Below are positions 1-7,776 of a stretch of DNA of 8,122 bases, one piece after another. The stretch's first letter is position 1; each line of letters begins with the position of its first letter. Position numbers and translations under genes: made by a program. Under the pieces are notes generated by a model. It had not been told where the DNA came from. It worked only from the letters and a program-made list of their open reading frames with translations, and did no database searches. Source of the stretch: DASSFZ01 sp035693785 (GTDB taxonomy: Bacteria > Chloroflexota > Anaerolineae > Fen-1058); the NCBI GenBank assembly GCA_035693785.1, contig DASSFZ010000388.1:1-8122 (forward strand), given 5' to 3'.

Positions 1-1725
1 GGCCCGCAGCATCTCGGCCATATCGCGGGCGCGTACCTGCCGCCCGACATTTTCGCCCGCTACCACCGCCTGAAGGGGAATGACGTGCTGATGGTGTCCG
101 GCAGCGACAGCCACGGCACGCCGATCACGGTGCAGGCCGACAAGGAAGGCGTGACGCCGCGCGAGGTGTTCGAGCGCTACCACCTGCTCTTTCTCGAAAC
201 GTATCAGCAGCTCGGCATCACGTTCGACCTGTTCACGCATACCGATACCGAGAACCACCACCGCGTGTCGCAGGATATGTTCCTGGCGCTGCACGACCAC
301 GGCTACCTGTTCAAGCAGAAGCAGAAGCAGCTTTATTCCGAAGGCGCGGGCCGCTTCCTGCCCGATCGCTACGTCGAGGGCAAGTGCCCGATCTGCGGCT
401 TCGACCGCGCGCGCGGCGACCAGTGTGACAACTGCGGCAACCTGCTTGATGCGACGCAATTGATCGACCCGCGCAGCAAGATCGACGACTCGACACCGGT
501 CGTGCGCGAGACCGAGCACTATTTCTTCGATTTGCCCGCGTTCACCAGCCGTATCCTCGAATACTTGGAGGACAAGGGGTACTGGCGGCCGAACGTGATG
601 AACTTCGTCCTCAACTACCTCCGCGAGGGATTGAAGCCGCGCCCGATCACGCGCGACCTCGACTGGGGCATCCCCGTGCCGCTGCCCGAGTTTCAAGATA
701 AGGTCTTGTATGTGTGGTTCGAAGCGGTCATTGGTTATTTGTCGGCGACGATCGAATGGGCCAAGAACAATGGCACGCCCGACGGGTGGAAAGAGTGGTG
801 GTATGACCCGTCGGCCAGAACAGTCTACTTCGTCGGCAAGGACAACATCCCATTCCACGCGATCATCTGGCCGGCGCAGTTGATGGGCACGCAGCGTCTT
901 TACGAAGACGACGCATCCAAATCGCTGAACCTGCCGGCCGACGTGCCCGCCGCCGAGTTCCTCAACCTGGAGGGACAGAAGTTCTCGACCAGCCGCAACT
1001 GGGCGGTGTGGACGCCCGATTTCCTGTCACGGTACGACGCCGACGCGCTGCGCTACTACCTCACGGCCAACGCGCCGGAGCAGCGCGACACCGAATTCAC
1101 GTGGGCCGACTTCGTGCGCCGCAACAACGACGAGCTGGTCGCCGCCTGGGGCAACCTGGTCAACCGCGTGATCAGCCTGGCCAACAAGCACTTCGAAGGA
1201 AAGATTCCCGGGCCGGGACTGATGGATCACGAGGACGCGCAGCTCCTGGCGCAGATCGACATCGCCTTCGGGCCGATCGGCGACTTGATAGGCGCCTGCA
1301 AGTTCAAGATGGCGCAGGGCGCAGTGATGGCGCAGGCACGCGAGGTTAACAAGTATCTCGACACCAAAGCGCCGTGGTTCCAGGTCAAAGAAGACCGTGT
1401 GCGCGCCGGCACGACACTGTACATCGCGCTGCGCGCGATCGATTCGCTCAAGACCCTGTTCGCGCCGTTCCTACCCTTCTCCAGCCAGCGCGTGCACAAG
1501 ATGCTGGGCTACGGCGGCGACCTGCTGGGCCGGCAGGTCGTGCGCGCGTACAAGGAGTCCGAACGGTCGCACCAGGCGCTGACGTACGATGCGTCGTCGT
1601 TGACGGAGAAGTGGAAGCCGAGCCAGTTGCCGGTCGGCCAGGCGTTCGGCCCCATCGCGCCGCTGTTCGAGAAGCTGGACGAGAAGATCATTGAAGAAGA
1701 GAAGGCGCGTCTGGGCGTGGGTTAG
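1..1725 (+). CDS. metG: Methionyl-tRNA synthetase (5'-truncated by window edge)
   Basis: Cytoplasmic class I aminoacyl-tRNA synthetase that charges tRNA-Met with methionine using ATP. The reading frame is open from base 1, so the gene starts upstream; 574 residues are visible and probably only about 10-15 are missing, because the HIGH-type motif HLGH lies at visible residues 4-7. A zinc-binding knuckle follows with Cys129, Cys132, Cys142 and Cys145 (CPIC...CDNC). The KMSKS loop is present as KFSTS at 327-331, a variant found in this family. The aromatic core (WFEAVIGY), the VGKDNIPFHAIIWPA block and an anticodon-binding helical domain (about 370-520) are recognisable. The protein ends at about 574 residues without a C-terminal EMAP-II-like tRNA-binding domain, so it is the short form. 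The first in-window GTG/ATG codons (85, 91) are internal and are not the start. The family call is secure. Confidence 0.97.
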   Translation, partial: GPQHLGHIAGAYLPPDIFARYHRLKGNDVLMVSGSDSHGTPITVQADKEGVTPREVFERYHLLFLETYQQLGITFDLFTHTDTENHHRVSQDMFLALHDHGYLFKQKQKQLYSEGAGRFLPDRYVEGKCPICGFDRARGDQCDNCGNLLDATQLIDPRSKIDDSTPVVRETEHYFFDLPAFTSRILEYLEDKGYWRPNVMNFVLNYLREGLKPRPITRDLDWGIPVPLPEFQDKVLYVWFEAVIGYLSATIEWAKNNGTPDGWKEWWYDPSARTVYFVGKDNIPFHAIIWPAQLMGTQRLYEDDASKSLNLPADVPAAEFLNLEGQKFSTSRNWAVWTPDFLSRYDADALRYYLTANAPEQRDTEFTWADFVRRNNDELVAAWGNLVNRVISLANKHFEGKIPGPGLMDHEDAQLLAQIDIAFGPIGDLIGACKFKMAQGAVMAQAREVNKYLDTKAPWFQVKEDRVRAGTTLYIALRAIDSLKTLFAPFLPFSSQRVHKMLGYGGDLLGRQVVRAYKESERSHQALTYDASSLTEKWKPSQLPVGQAFGPIAPLFEKLDEKIIEEEKARLGVG

Positions 1726-1733
1726 TTGTAGGA

Positions 1734-1779
1734 GGCGTCTCTCGAAGATCCCCGACGCGGAGCGGAGGGGACAGACGCC
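1734..1779. other. Imperfect long stem-loop downstream of metG
   Basis: A perfect 7-bp inverted repeat, GGCGTCT (1734-1740) and AGACGCC (1773-1779), encloses a second inverted repeat, TCCCC (1749-1753) with GGGGA (1767-1771). Together they can fold as one interrupted hairpin 9 bases after the metG stop. No T-run follows, so it is not a canonical intrinsic terminator. It could be an RNA 3'-end stabiliser, a processing site or a small dispersed repeat. Pairing was judged by eye only. Confidence 0.45.
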
Positions 1780-1820
1780 GACATAGACCTGATTGTCCAC
1801 GAGTAGCGAGAAATATCGCT

Positions 1821-2414
1821 ATGGAAAGCCTGCAGCGCTTCCGCGTGCCAATCATGATCGCGCTGACGGTCATCGCCGGCGCGGTGATCTACCTGGTACT
1901 GCGGCCCGCGCCGGCCCCTCCGGCCATCACCGTTACGCTTCGCCCGTCGGCGACCGTTGCGCCCACGCCGACGGCGCGCACGACCGTGCGAGTGTACGTC
2001 AGCGGCGCGGTGCTGCATCCCGACGTATACTCGCTGCCGGTCGACAGCATCGTCAGGGATGCGATGATCGCCGCGGGCGGACCGGCGAGCGACGCTGATC
2101 TCGATCGGATTAATCTGGCGGCCCCGCTCGGCGACGGCATGCAGGTCCACTTCCCGCGCCAGGGTGAGCCGGCCGCCGCGCAGGGCGGGTCTGTTTCCGG
2201 CGCCGCGCCAGCCGGCGCGACGATTGACATCAATACGGCTACGCTCGAGCAGCTCGATTCGCTGCCCGGCATCGGGCCGGTGATCGCGCAGCGCATCATC
2301 GACTATCGGACAACCAACGGGCCGTTCGCTTCTATCGAGCAGATCAAAGAGGTGAAGGGCATCGGCGACGCGCTGTTCGAGAACATCAAAGACCGCATCA
2401 CGGTCGGGCCGTGA
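1821..2414 (+). CDS. comEA: ComEA-like membrane-anchored SLBB + helix-hairpin-helix DNA-binding protein
   Basis: Predicted receptor-type DNA-binding protein of the ComEA family; characterised members bind incoming double-stranded DNA at the membrane during natural transformation. The 197 residues fall into four parts. First is a short N-terminus with a single membrane segment (about 10-27). A Pro/Ala/Thr-rich linker follows (28-55). Next is an SLBB-type domain (about 56-111, VRVYVSGAV...), then a Gly/Ala linker. Last is a C-terminal pair of helix-hairpin-helix motifs (about 134-193) with the family signatures INTATLEQLDSLPGIG and IEQIKEVKGIG. Length and domain order match ComEA of Gram-positive and Chloroflexota type. 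ATG at 1821 puts the membrane segment correctly at the N-terminus; no strong Shine-Dalgarno precedes it. No comEC or comF is visible nearby, so a role in competence is inferred from architecture alone; transfer of the gene symbol is by family. Confidence 0.88.
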   Translation: MESLQRFRVPIMIALTVIAGAVIYLVLRPAPAPPAITVTLRPSATVAPTPTARTTVRVYVSGAVLHPDVYSLPVDSIVRDAMIAAGGPASDADLDRINLAAPLGDGMQVHFPRQGEPAAAQGGSVSGAAPAGATIDINTATLEQLDSLPGIGPVIAQRIIDYRTTNGPFASIEQIKEVKGIGDALFENIKDRITVGP

Positions 2415-2536
2415 TCAGTGATCAGTGATCAGTGGCCAGTGATTAGTGACCAGTGATCAGTAACCAGTGACCAGCGGCCACCGATAACTGATAACTGATT
2501 ACTGATAACTGATAACTGATTACTAATCACCGGTCA
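2411..2536. repeat. 18-unit degenerate heptamer tandem array
   Basis: Eighteen consecutive 7-bp units in unbroken register fill almost all of the gap between the comEA-like gene and the BNR gene. Units 1-10 (2411-2480) vary on GTGATCA (GTGATCA x3, GTGGCCA, GTGATTA, GTGACCA, GTGATCA, GTAACCA, GTGACCA, GCGGCCA). Units 11-17 (2481-2529) vary on CTGATAA/CTGATTA. Unit 18 is CCGGTCA. The comEA-like TGA stop (2412-2414) lies inside unit 1. The GTGATCA units contain the palindrome TGATCA, so the left part can self-pair. The form resembles the short tandemly repeated repetitive heptamers described in cyanobacteria. Confidence 0.95.
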
Positions 2537-2548
2537 GATGATTCCGCT

Positions 2549-3979
2549 TTGAACCGATTACACCGCCCGGTCTTCGCCACATGGATCGCTCTCAGTTTCG
2601 TCCTGCTCCTCGGATGGACGATCGCACGAAGCGATGACGACGCCAACCCCCTGCATTCCCGCGCCTTTGCTCCTGAACGCCCGCTGTGGGGCGACGATGC
2701 GCGAGCCAACACCGACAACTCCCGCATGGCGCAGCAAGAGCCGCACCTGGCGATCAGCCGCCGCAACCCGGACGTGATGATCGTCGCCGCCAAGGATTTC
2801 CGCAACACGGAGAACATCACACGCGCCGTGTGGATCTACACCTCGCACGACGGCGGCCGCACTTGGCCGTGGAACCAGCCCTTTCCCAACTCGTCCGAAA
2901 ATATTTTCCGCAACAGCGACCCCGTCGCGATGGCGCGCGACGACGGGCGGCTGTACGTGCTGACGCTCGGCACGGGCCGGCCGGTCATCGAGAACCACGG
3001 CTTGTTCATCACCTGGTCGGACGACGACGGCGTGACGTGGCGTGAGGCCGTGACGGTCACGGCGCGGGAAGATACCGGTTTCGACGACAAAGAGTGGCTG
3101 GCGATCGACCAGTCGCCGCGCAGCCCGTACTATCATCGCATGTACGTCGCCTGGCGGCCGGCTTTCTACGACGGCATGTGGCTGGCATCCTCCGCCGACG
3201 GCGGGCTGACGTGGAGCGATCCGATCACGGCCGCAGCCGGAGACATCCACGCCGCTTATCCGATCGTCGACGGGAATGGTCGCTTGCTCCTGTTCTTCGT
3301 CGATCCATTGAAAATCGACGAGCCGGGCGCGATCCGCTTCGTCACGTCGAATGATGGCGGCGAGACGTTCGGCCTTCCGCAGCACGTGGCCGACATTCGC
3401 CAGCCGAAGTCTCCCTTGAACGAGGAGGACAAGTTCCGCGTCTTCAGCATTATCTCTGCCGCAGTCGATCCCTCTGACCCGGGCCGCATGTACGGCGCCT
3501 GGACGGATGCGCGGGACGCCGGGTCCAACGGCGCAGACGCGATGCTGGCGTATTCGCACGACGGCGGTGCGACGTGGAGCGAGCCGATGCGCCTTAGCGG
3601 CGAGCCGCCCGGTCGCGTGCGCGACGACTTCCTGCCGGTGATTCACGCCGGCGCTCGGGGGAGGCTGCACGCCTTTTGGATGGACCGGCGCGGCGATCTG
3701 GACAACGTGCTCGTCAACGCGGTGTATCGCGCTTCGGACGACGGCGGCCAGATGTGGGGGCCGACGAGCCGCGTGGGCGACCTGGCGACGGATCACAACG
3801 TCGCCGTGCCGGAGAGCTCGCCGTCGCCGGGAGACTACTGGGGCCTCGACAGCATGGGCAATCGCGTATGCGCGTCCTGGACGGATACGCGCCATGGAAA
3901 CGAAGACGTCTTCGTCGACTGCGCCTGGATGGCCGACCTGGAGCCGCCGTATTACCTGCCCATCCTGCTCATCGAGTGA
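2549..3979 (+). CDS. Secreted/membrane-anchored BNR (Asp-box) repeat protein, sialidase-like fold
   Basis: Predicted extracytoplasmic beta-propeller protein of the exo-alpha-sialidase/BNR superfamily. Residues 8-25 form one hydrophobic segment after a basic N-terminus, a signal peptide or anchor with no obvious lipobox. Six Asp-boxes (S-x-D-G-G-x-T-W type) are visible at about 99-106, 157-164, 215-222, 267-274, 336-343 and 396-403, consistent with a six-bladed propeller. A recurring W-[TM]-D-x-R motif (318-322, 377-381, 444-448) accompanies the later blades. I see no clear RIP motif or the usual sialidase arginine/tyrosine arrangement, so enzymatic sialidase activity is not supported; glycan binding or another hydrolase activity is possible. 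The start is TTG at 2549, since the frame is closed by TAA at 2513 and the next in-frame ATG (residue 60) would remove the signal sequence. It is followed 29 bases later by the GT-C gene, suggesting co-transcription. Confidence 0.85.
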   Translation: MNRLHRPVFATWIALSFVLLLGWTIARSDDDANPLHSRAFAPERPLWGDDARANTDNSRMAQQEPHLAISRRNPDVMIVAAKDFRNTENITRAVWIYTSHDGGRTWPWNQPFPNSSENIFRNSDPVAMARDDGRLYVLTLGTGRPVIENHGLFITWSDDDGVTWREAVTVTAREDTGFDDKEWLAIDQSPRSPYYHRMYVAWRPAFYDGMWLASSADGGLTWSDPITAAAGDIHAAYPIVDGNGRLLLFFVDPLKIDEPGAIRFVTSNDGGETFGLPQHVADIRQPKSPLNEEDKFRVFSIISAAVDPSDPGRMYGAWTDARDAGSNGADAMLAYSHDGGATWSEPMRLSGEPPGRVRDDFLPVIHAGARGRLHAFWMDRRGDLDNVLVNAVYRASDDGGQMWGPTSRVGDLATDHNVAVPESSPSPGDYWGLDSMGNRVCASWTDTRHGNEDVFVDCAWMADLEPPYYLPILLIE

Positions 3980-4008
3980 CTGCTCACCCTTGCGAAGGTT
4001 TAGCGAAG

Positions 4009-5340
4009 ATGCGATATGCGATACGCGATAAGCGACTTGCCAAAGGTCTGCTCGGCATCATCCTGCTCGTGTACTTTGCCATCGCCGCTCAGTACGCCGC
4101 GCGCACGCCGGACTGGCAGGCGCCCGACGAGCCAGCGCACTACAACTACATTCGCTACGTCGTCGAGCATAGTGCGCTGCCGGTGCTGAGGTTCGGCGAC
4201 TACGACCAGGCGTATCTCGAACGGTTCACCAGCCCGGCCAGCACGCCGGACATGTCGATTGACCCCTTGCGTTACGAGTTTCACCAGCCGCCCTTGTACT
4301 ATCTGCTCGCCGCGCCGGTGTACGCGCTCACAGGCGGTGACCTGCTCGCCATGCGAATGATGTCCGTTGCGCTGGGCGGCGCGCTGATCGCCGTCACGTA
4401 CCTCGTCGTGTGCGCAATCAAACCGGATCGACCCGATCTCGCGCTCGGGACGGCGGCCTTCGTCGCGTTTGTTCCGCAGCACGTCGCGATGATGTCTAGC
4501 GTCAACAACGACTCGCTGGCGGAGCTGTTGCTGGCCTTGATCCTGCTTCAGACGTTCAGGGTAGTGAAAGCAGGGAAAGAAAGCGAACTCAAGGAACTGT
4601 TGGTGCTGGGAGTCCTGCTAGGACTGGGGCTTGTGACGAAGACGACCGATTATCTCGCTGTGCCCATCGTCCTCGTGGCTCTACTACTGCCCGCGCTGCA
4701 TCGACAGCCACGCAACACGCAACACGCAACACGCAACACGTATCACATGCTCCTCGTCTTTGCGCCTGCACTGCTCATAGGATCACTCTGGTGGTTTCGT
4801 AACATCAATGTGTATGGTGACTTCGACGTCCTCGGCCTGCAGCGACACGGCGCTGTCGTCGCCGGGCAGCCGCTCACTGCCGGCTGGATCGCGAGCATGG
4901 GATTCGGCCCGTTCCTGCTCGGTGCGCTGACGAAGACCTTTCACTCGTTTTGGGGACAGTTCGGGTGGATGGGCGTGCCGATGCCGGAGTGGGTGTACCT
5001 GGGACTTGGCGTGCTATCTCTGATCGCGCTCGCCGGCTGGCTCCTGCCTGTCCGGCCCAGGCGTCCAGTCAGCCACGCAGCGATCCTGTTAACCCTGCTC
5101 GTCTTCTTCACCTTCGCCGCCTACATCTGGTACAACCTCACCTTCGTCCAGCACCAGGGGCGCTACCTGTTTCCGGCGCTCATCCCGCTTGGGTTAGGGT
5201 TCTCGATCGGTATTGCGTGCTGGACGCGAGTGCTGCCGCGCCCGATCGGCATCCTCGTTTACGTGGGCGTGTTCGCCGGGCTGGCGGCGCTCTGCGTGCT
5301 CGCCTTGTACCGATTCGTCATCCCGGCACTGTCGGTGTGA
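4009..5340 (+). CDS. Polytopic membrane protein, GT-C glycosyltransferase/DUF2142-like
   Basis: Predicted 443-residue integral membrane protein with about ten or more hydrophobic segments (first at about 12-31, last at about 413-436). Features shared with lipid-linked-sugar glycosyltransferases of the GT-C fold and the DUF2142 group are visible. These are an acidic pair in the first large outer loop (Asp40-Glu41 in PDEPAH), QPPLYYLLAAPVYAL at 93-107, NNDSLAELL at 166-174, WWFRN at 261-265, SFWGQFGWMG at 313-322 and QGRYLFP at 383-389. By family analogy it would transfer a sugar from a polyprenyl-phosphate donor to an extracytoplasmic acceptor; donor and acceptor cannot be deduced. ATG at 4009 is chosen because it directly precedes the first membrane helix and has GAAGG 11 bases upstream. 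Extension to 3676 would overlap the BNR gene. The start lies in one heptamer array, and another is translated at residues 234-244 in a loop between helices. Co-transcription with the BNR gene is likely. Confidence 0.82.
   Translation: MRYAIRDKRLAKGLLGIILLVYFAIAAQYAARTPDWQAPDEPAHYNYIRYVVEHSALPVLRFGDYDQAYLERFTSPASTPDMSIDPLRYEFHQPPLYYLLAAPVYALTGGDLLAMRMMSVALGGALIAVTYLVVCAIKPDRPDLALGTAAFVAFVPQHVAMMSSVNNDSLAELLLALILLQTFRVVKAGKESELKELLVLGVLLGLGLVTKTTDYLAVPIVLVALLLPALHRQPRNTQHATRNTYHMLLVFAPALLIGSLWWFRNINVYGDFDVLGLQRHGAVVAGQPLTAGWIASMGFGPFLLGALTKTFHSFWGQFGWMGVPMPEWVYLGLGVLSLIALAGWLLPVRPRRPVSHAAILLTLLVFFTFAAYIWYNLTFVQHQGRYLFPALIPLGLGFSIGIACWTRVLPRPIGILVYVGVFAGLAALCVLALYRFVIPALSV
4011..4038. repeat. 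Four heptamers over the start of the GT-C gene
   Basis: Four tandem 7-bp units, GCGATAT, GCGATAC, GCGATAA and GCGACTT, begin at the third base of the start codon and encode most of the first ten residues (MRYAIRDKRL). A possible diverged unit (GCGAAGA, 4003-4009) lies just upstream, one base out of register. The run is short but three of four units differ only at the last base. Confidence 0.8.
4709..4740. repeat. Perfect CACGCAA heptamer array inside the GT-C gene
   Basis: Four identical CACGCAA units (4709-4736) plus a partial CACG (4737-4740), 4.6 copies without a mismatch. It is translated in frame as P-R-N-T-Q-H-A-T-R-N-T at residues 234-244, a polar stretch between two hydrophobic segments. 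The absence of decay contrasts with the degenerate 2411-2536 array and suggests it is recent or still turning over. Confidence 0.97.
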
Positions 5341-5366
5341 ATCTGCGTGAATCCGCGCTTATCCGC
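5337..5366. repeat. Decamer triplet across the convergent stop codons
   Basis: Three tandem 10-bp units, GTGAATCTGC (5337-5346), GTGAATCCGC (5347-5356) and GCTTATCCGC (5357-5366). The TGA stop of the + strand GT-C gene (5338-5340) lies in unit 1 and the TAA stop of the - strand pncC gene (5359-5361) in unit 3. The repeat occupies the whole 18-bp gap between the converging genes, leaving no room for a conventional terminator. Confidence 0.85.
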
Positions 5367-5844
5367 GTCCTGACAGGTAATCGCGCAGCATGACGAGGGC
5401 CGCCTCAGCCGATTGCGCCTTATTCTCTTCCCGACTTCCGCTCCATACGAATCGTTCGACCTGCTCCCAGTCGCCCGCCGATAGCGCGACGTACACCAGC
5501 CCGACCGGCTTTTCCGGCGTGCCGCCGCCTGGCCCGGCGATGCCCGTCACGCTCAGGCCGACGTCCGCGCCGAGGGCCGCGCGCGCCCCGTACGCCATCT
5601 CGATCGCCGTCTCTCCACTGACTGCGCCGTGTTCTTCAAGCGTTGCGTGCTGCACGCCGAGCAGGCGCTCCTTCGCTTCATTCGAGTAGGCGATGATGCC
5701 GCCCAGCACGTAGTTCGAGCTGCCGGGCACGTTCGTCAGGCGGTGGGCGACCAACCCGCCTGTGCACGACTCCCCCAGCGCCAGCGTCAGCTTCTTCTCT
5801 GTCAACAGCTTCCCGATGAGTTCTTCTAGACTCTCGCTCGTCAT
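5359..5844 (-). CDS. pncC: CinA C-terminal-type NMN amidohydrolase (nicotinamide mononucleotide deamidase)
   Basis: Cytoplasmic enzyme predicted to hydrolyse nicotinamide mononucleotide to nicotinic acid mononucleotide and ammonia, recycling NMN made by DNA ligase and other NAD-consuming reactions. The 161 residues match a complete stand-alone CinA C-terminal domain. ESCTGG at 25-30 opens the first conserved block. YSNEAK follows at 53-58, GAVS at 73-76, and the glycine-rich signature SVTGIAGPGGG at 98-108 is followed by KPVG at 112-115. There is no N-terminal molybdopterin-binding-like COG1058 domain, so it is the PncC form rather than full-length CinA. ATG 5844 overlaps the DUF402 stop as ATGA, implying translational coupling. 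Both ends of the gene lie in or beside related ATCCG/CTTATCCG repeats. The function is assigned by family and the motifs are intact. Confidence 0.93.
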   Translation of the reverse strand: MTSESLEELIGKLLTEKKLTLALGESCTGGLVAHRLTNVPGSSNYVLGGIIAYSNEAKERLLGVQHATLEEHGAVSGETAIEMAYGARAALGADVGLSVTGIAGPGGGTPEKPVGLVYVALSAGDWEQVERFVWSGSREENKAQSAEAALVMLRDYLSGRG

Positions 5845-6387
5845 CCGCTTATCCGTTGTCTATTCGTTGCCTGGCTTCCCAATCTGTCGAACGGCGGGCG
5901 CCGCTCGCGCACCAGTTCCTTGAGTTCCGCGAGCGCCTTCAGTGCCGAGTCCCGATCCGCATCGGCAAGATTCAGCCCAGTGAACTCGTCCTCGTCGAGC
6001 ACCAGGATCGATCCGTCCATCCCGATCCACACGTCCAGCGCCAGATCGACAGCCGATACGCTGTTGTCTTCGATGTGTGCCGGCCTGGTGACGTTGCAGT
6101 ACCAGCCTTTGATCCGGTCATCCTTCACCGAATGCACTTCGAAGATGTTGTACCAGCGATCGGCGAAATACCACTCGACGAAGCGATCGCCTTTCTCGAA
6201 AGTCGTGTAGCCCAGTTCCAGCGTGTCTCGGCTAAAAGGAGCTTCCAGCCGAACGTGCGCCGGCCCCCGTTCCAGCACGATGCCCGCATACGACACCACC
6301 AGTTCGCCGGCCGGGTTTAGTTTTCGGACGATGACCGATTGGGCATTGGAAGTTGAGGATTGGGGATTGAGGATTGGAGATTGGAGA

Positions 6388-6395
<8 letters not shown>
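5841..6395 (-). CDS. DUF402 family protein with a repeat-encoded N-terminus
   Basis: 184-residue soluble protein of the DUF402 family, whose characterised relatives include nucleotide/phosphonate-nucleotide phosphohydrolases (FomD, and Firmicute nucleoside tri- and diphosphatases). Conserved blocks are visible: EWYFADRWYNIFEVHS (74-89), KGWYCNVTRP (96-105), VDLALDVWIGMDG (116-128) and LDEDEF (133-138). The substrate cannot be predicted. The family-like part seems to begin at about residue 21 (VIVRKLNPAG); residues 2-20 (SNLQSPI LNPQSST SNAQS, a 7-residue period) are the translation of a heptamer DNA array. No ATG, GTG or TTG codon is seen between the array and the conserved region, so ATG 6395, overlapping the ABC ATPase stop by 8 bases, is the likely start. 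The C-terminal residues ATNRQRISG also derive from repeat-like sequence. It sits between an ABC ATPase and pncC in an apparent operon. Confidence 0.85.
5847..5868. repeat. Imperfect 11-bp tandem pair at the DUF402/pncC junction
   Basis: GCTTATCCGTT (5847-5857) is followed directly by GTCTATTCGTT (5858-5868), 8 of 11 positions matching. It encodes the last residues of DUF402 on the - strand. Its left part, CGCTTATCCG (5846-5855), is identical to bases 5356-5365 at the far end of pncC. As an array it is weak; the shared 10-mer is the stronger observation. Confidence 0.5.
6337..6392. repeat. Eight-unit GATTGGR heptamer array at the ABC/DUF402 junction
   Basis: Eight units in register on the + strand: GATTGGG, CATTGGA, AGTTGAG, GATTGGG, GATTGAG, GATTGGA, GATTGGA, GATTAGA. 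It ends next to the CAT that is the DUF402 start codon on the - strand, and the final unit contains the TAA stop (6388-6390) of the ABC ATPase gene. Because 7 bp is not a multiple of 3, each three units give a 7-residue peptide period, seen in the DUF402 N-terminus. Units closest to the start codon are the most uniform. Confidence 0.95.
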
Positions 6396-7545
<1,150 letters not shown>

Positions 7546-7776
7546 CGCGCAGGTAAGCCTCGCGATCGATCTGAATGTTGTACAGCCGGGCGTAATCGTC
7601 CAGGCGCATGTCGCCGGGCAGTTCCTCTTCGGCCCCGATCATTTCCAGCCATTCGGGTGTGGGCCGATGCGCGATGAACAGCGGAACTCCGTCGTGAGTC
7701 ACCAGTACGGGACCGTTTCGGGTCAAGCGAGCCAGCGTGTCTGGATCTAGTTGCCTGTCTTCAATTTGCACGATGC

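Noticed and set aside
1..84. metG start at GTG 85 or ATG 91
   Set aside because: The frame is open to base 1 and the HIGH-type motif lies upstream at bases 10-21, so the gene simply begins outside the window.
2411..2536. CRISPR array
   Set aside because: Units are 7 bp, directly abutting and degenerate, with no spacers and no cas genes nearby.
2558..3895. Long - strand open frame (445 codons) opposite the BNR gene
   Set aside because: It is Arg/Val/His-rich with no recognisable motif, while the + strand frame has six Asp-boxes and a signal sequence. Long antisense frames are common in GC-rich genes.
3676..4008. 111-codon N-terminal extension of the GT-C protein
   Set aside because: It overlaps the end of the BNR gene in another frame and is Arg-rich, low-complexity shadow sequence; the membrane protein starts sensibly at 4009.
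4000..4482. - strand 160-codon frame opposite the GT-C gene
   Set aside because: Arg/His/Val-rich shadow translation with no domain, opposite well-supported membrane-helix coding sequence.
5390..5829. + strand frames across pncC
   Set aside because: They lie opposite an intact pncC with conserved motifs and have Ser/Arg/Pro-rich, non-protein-like composition.
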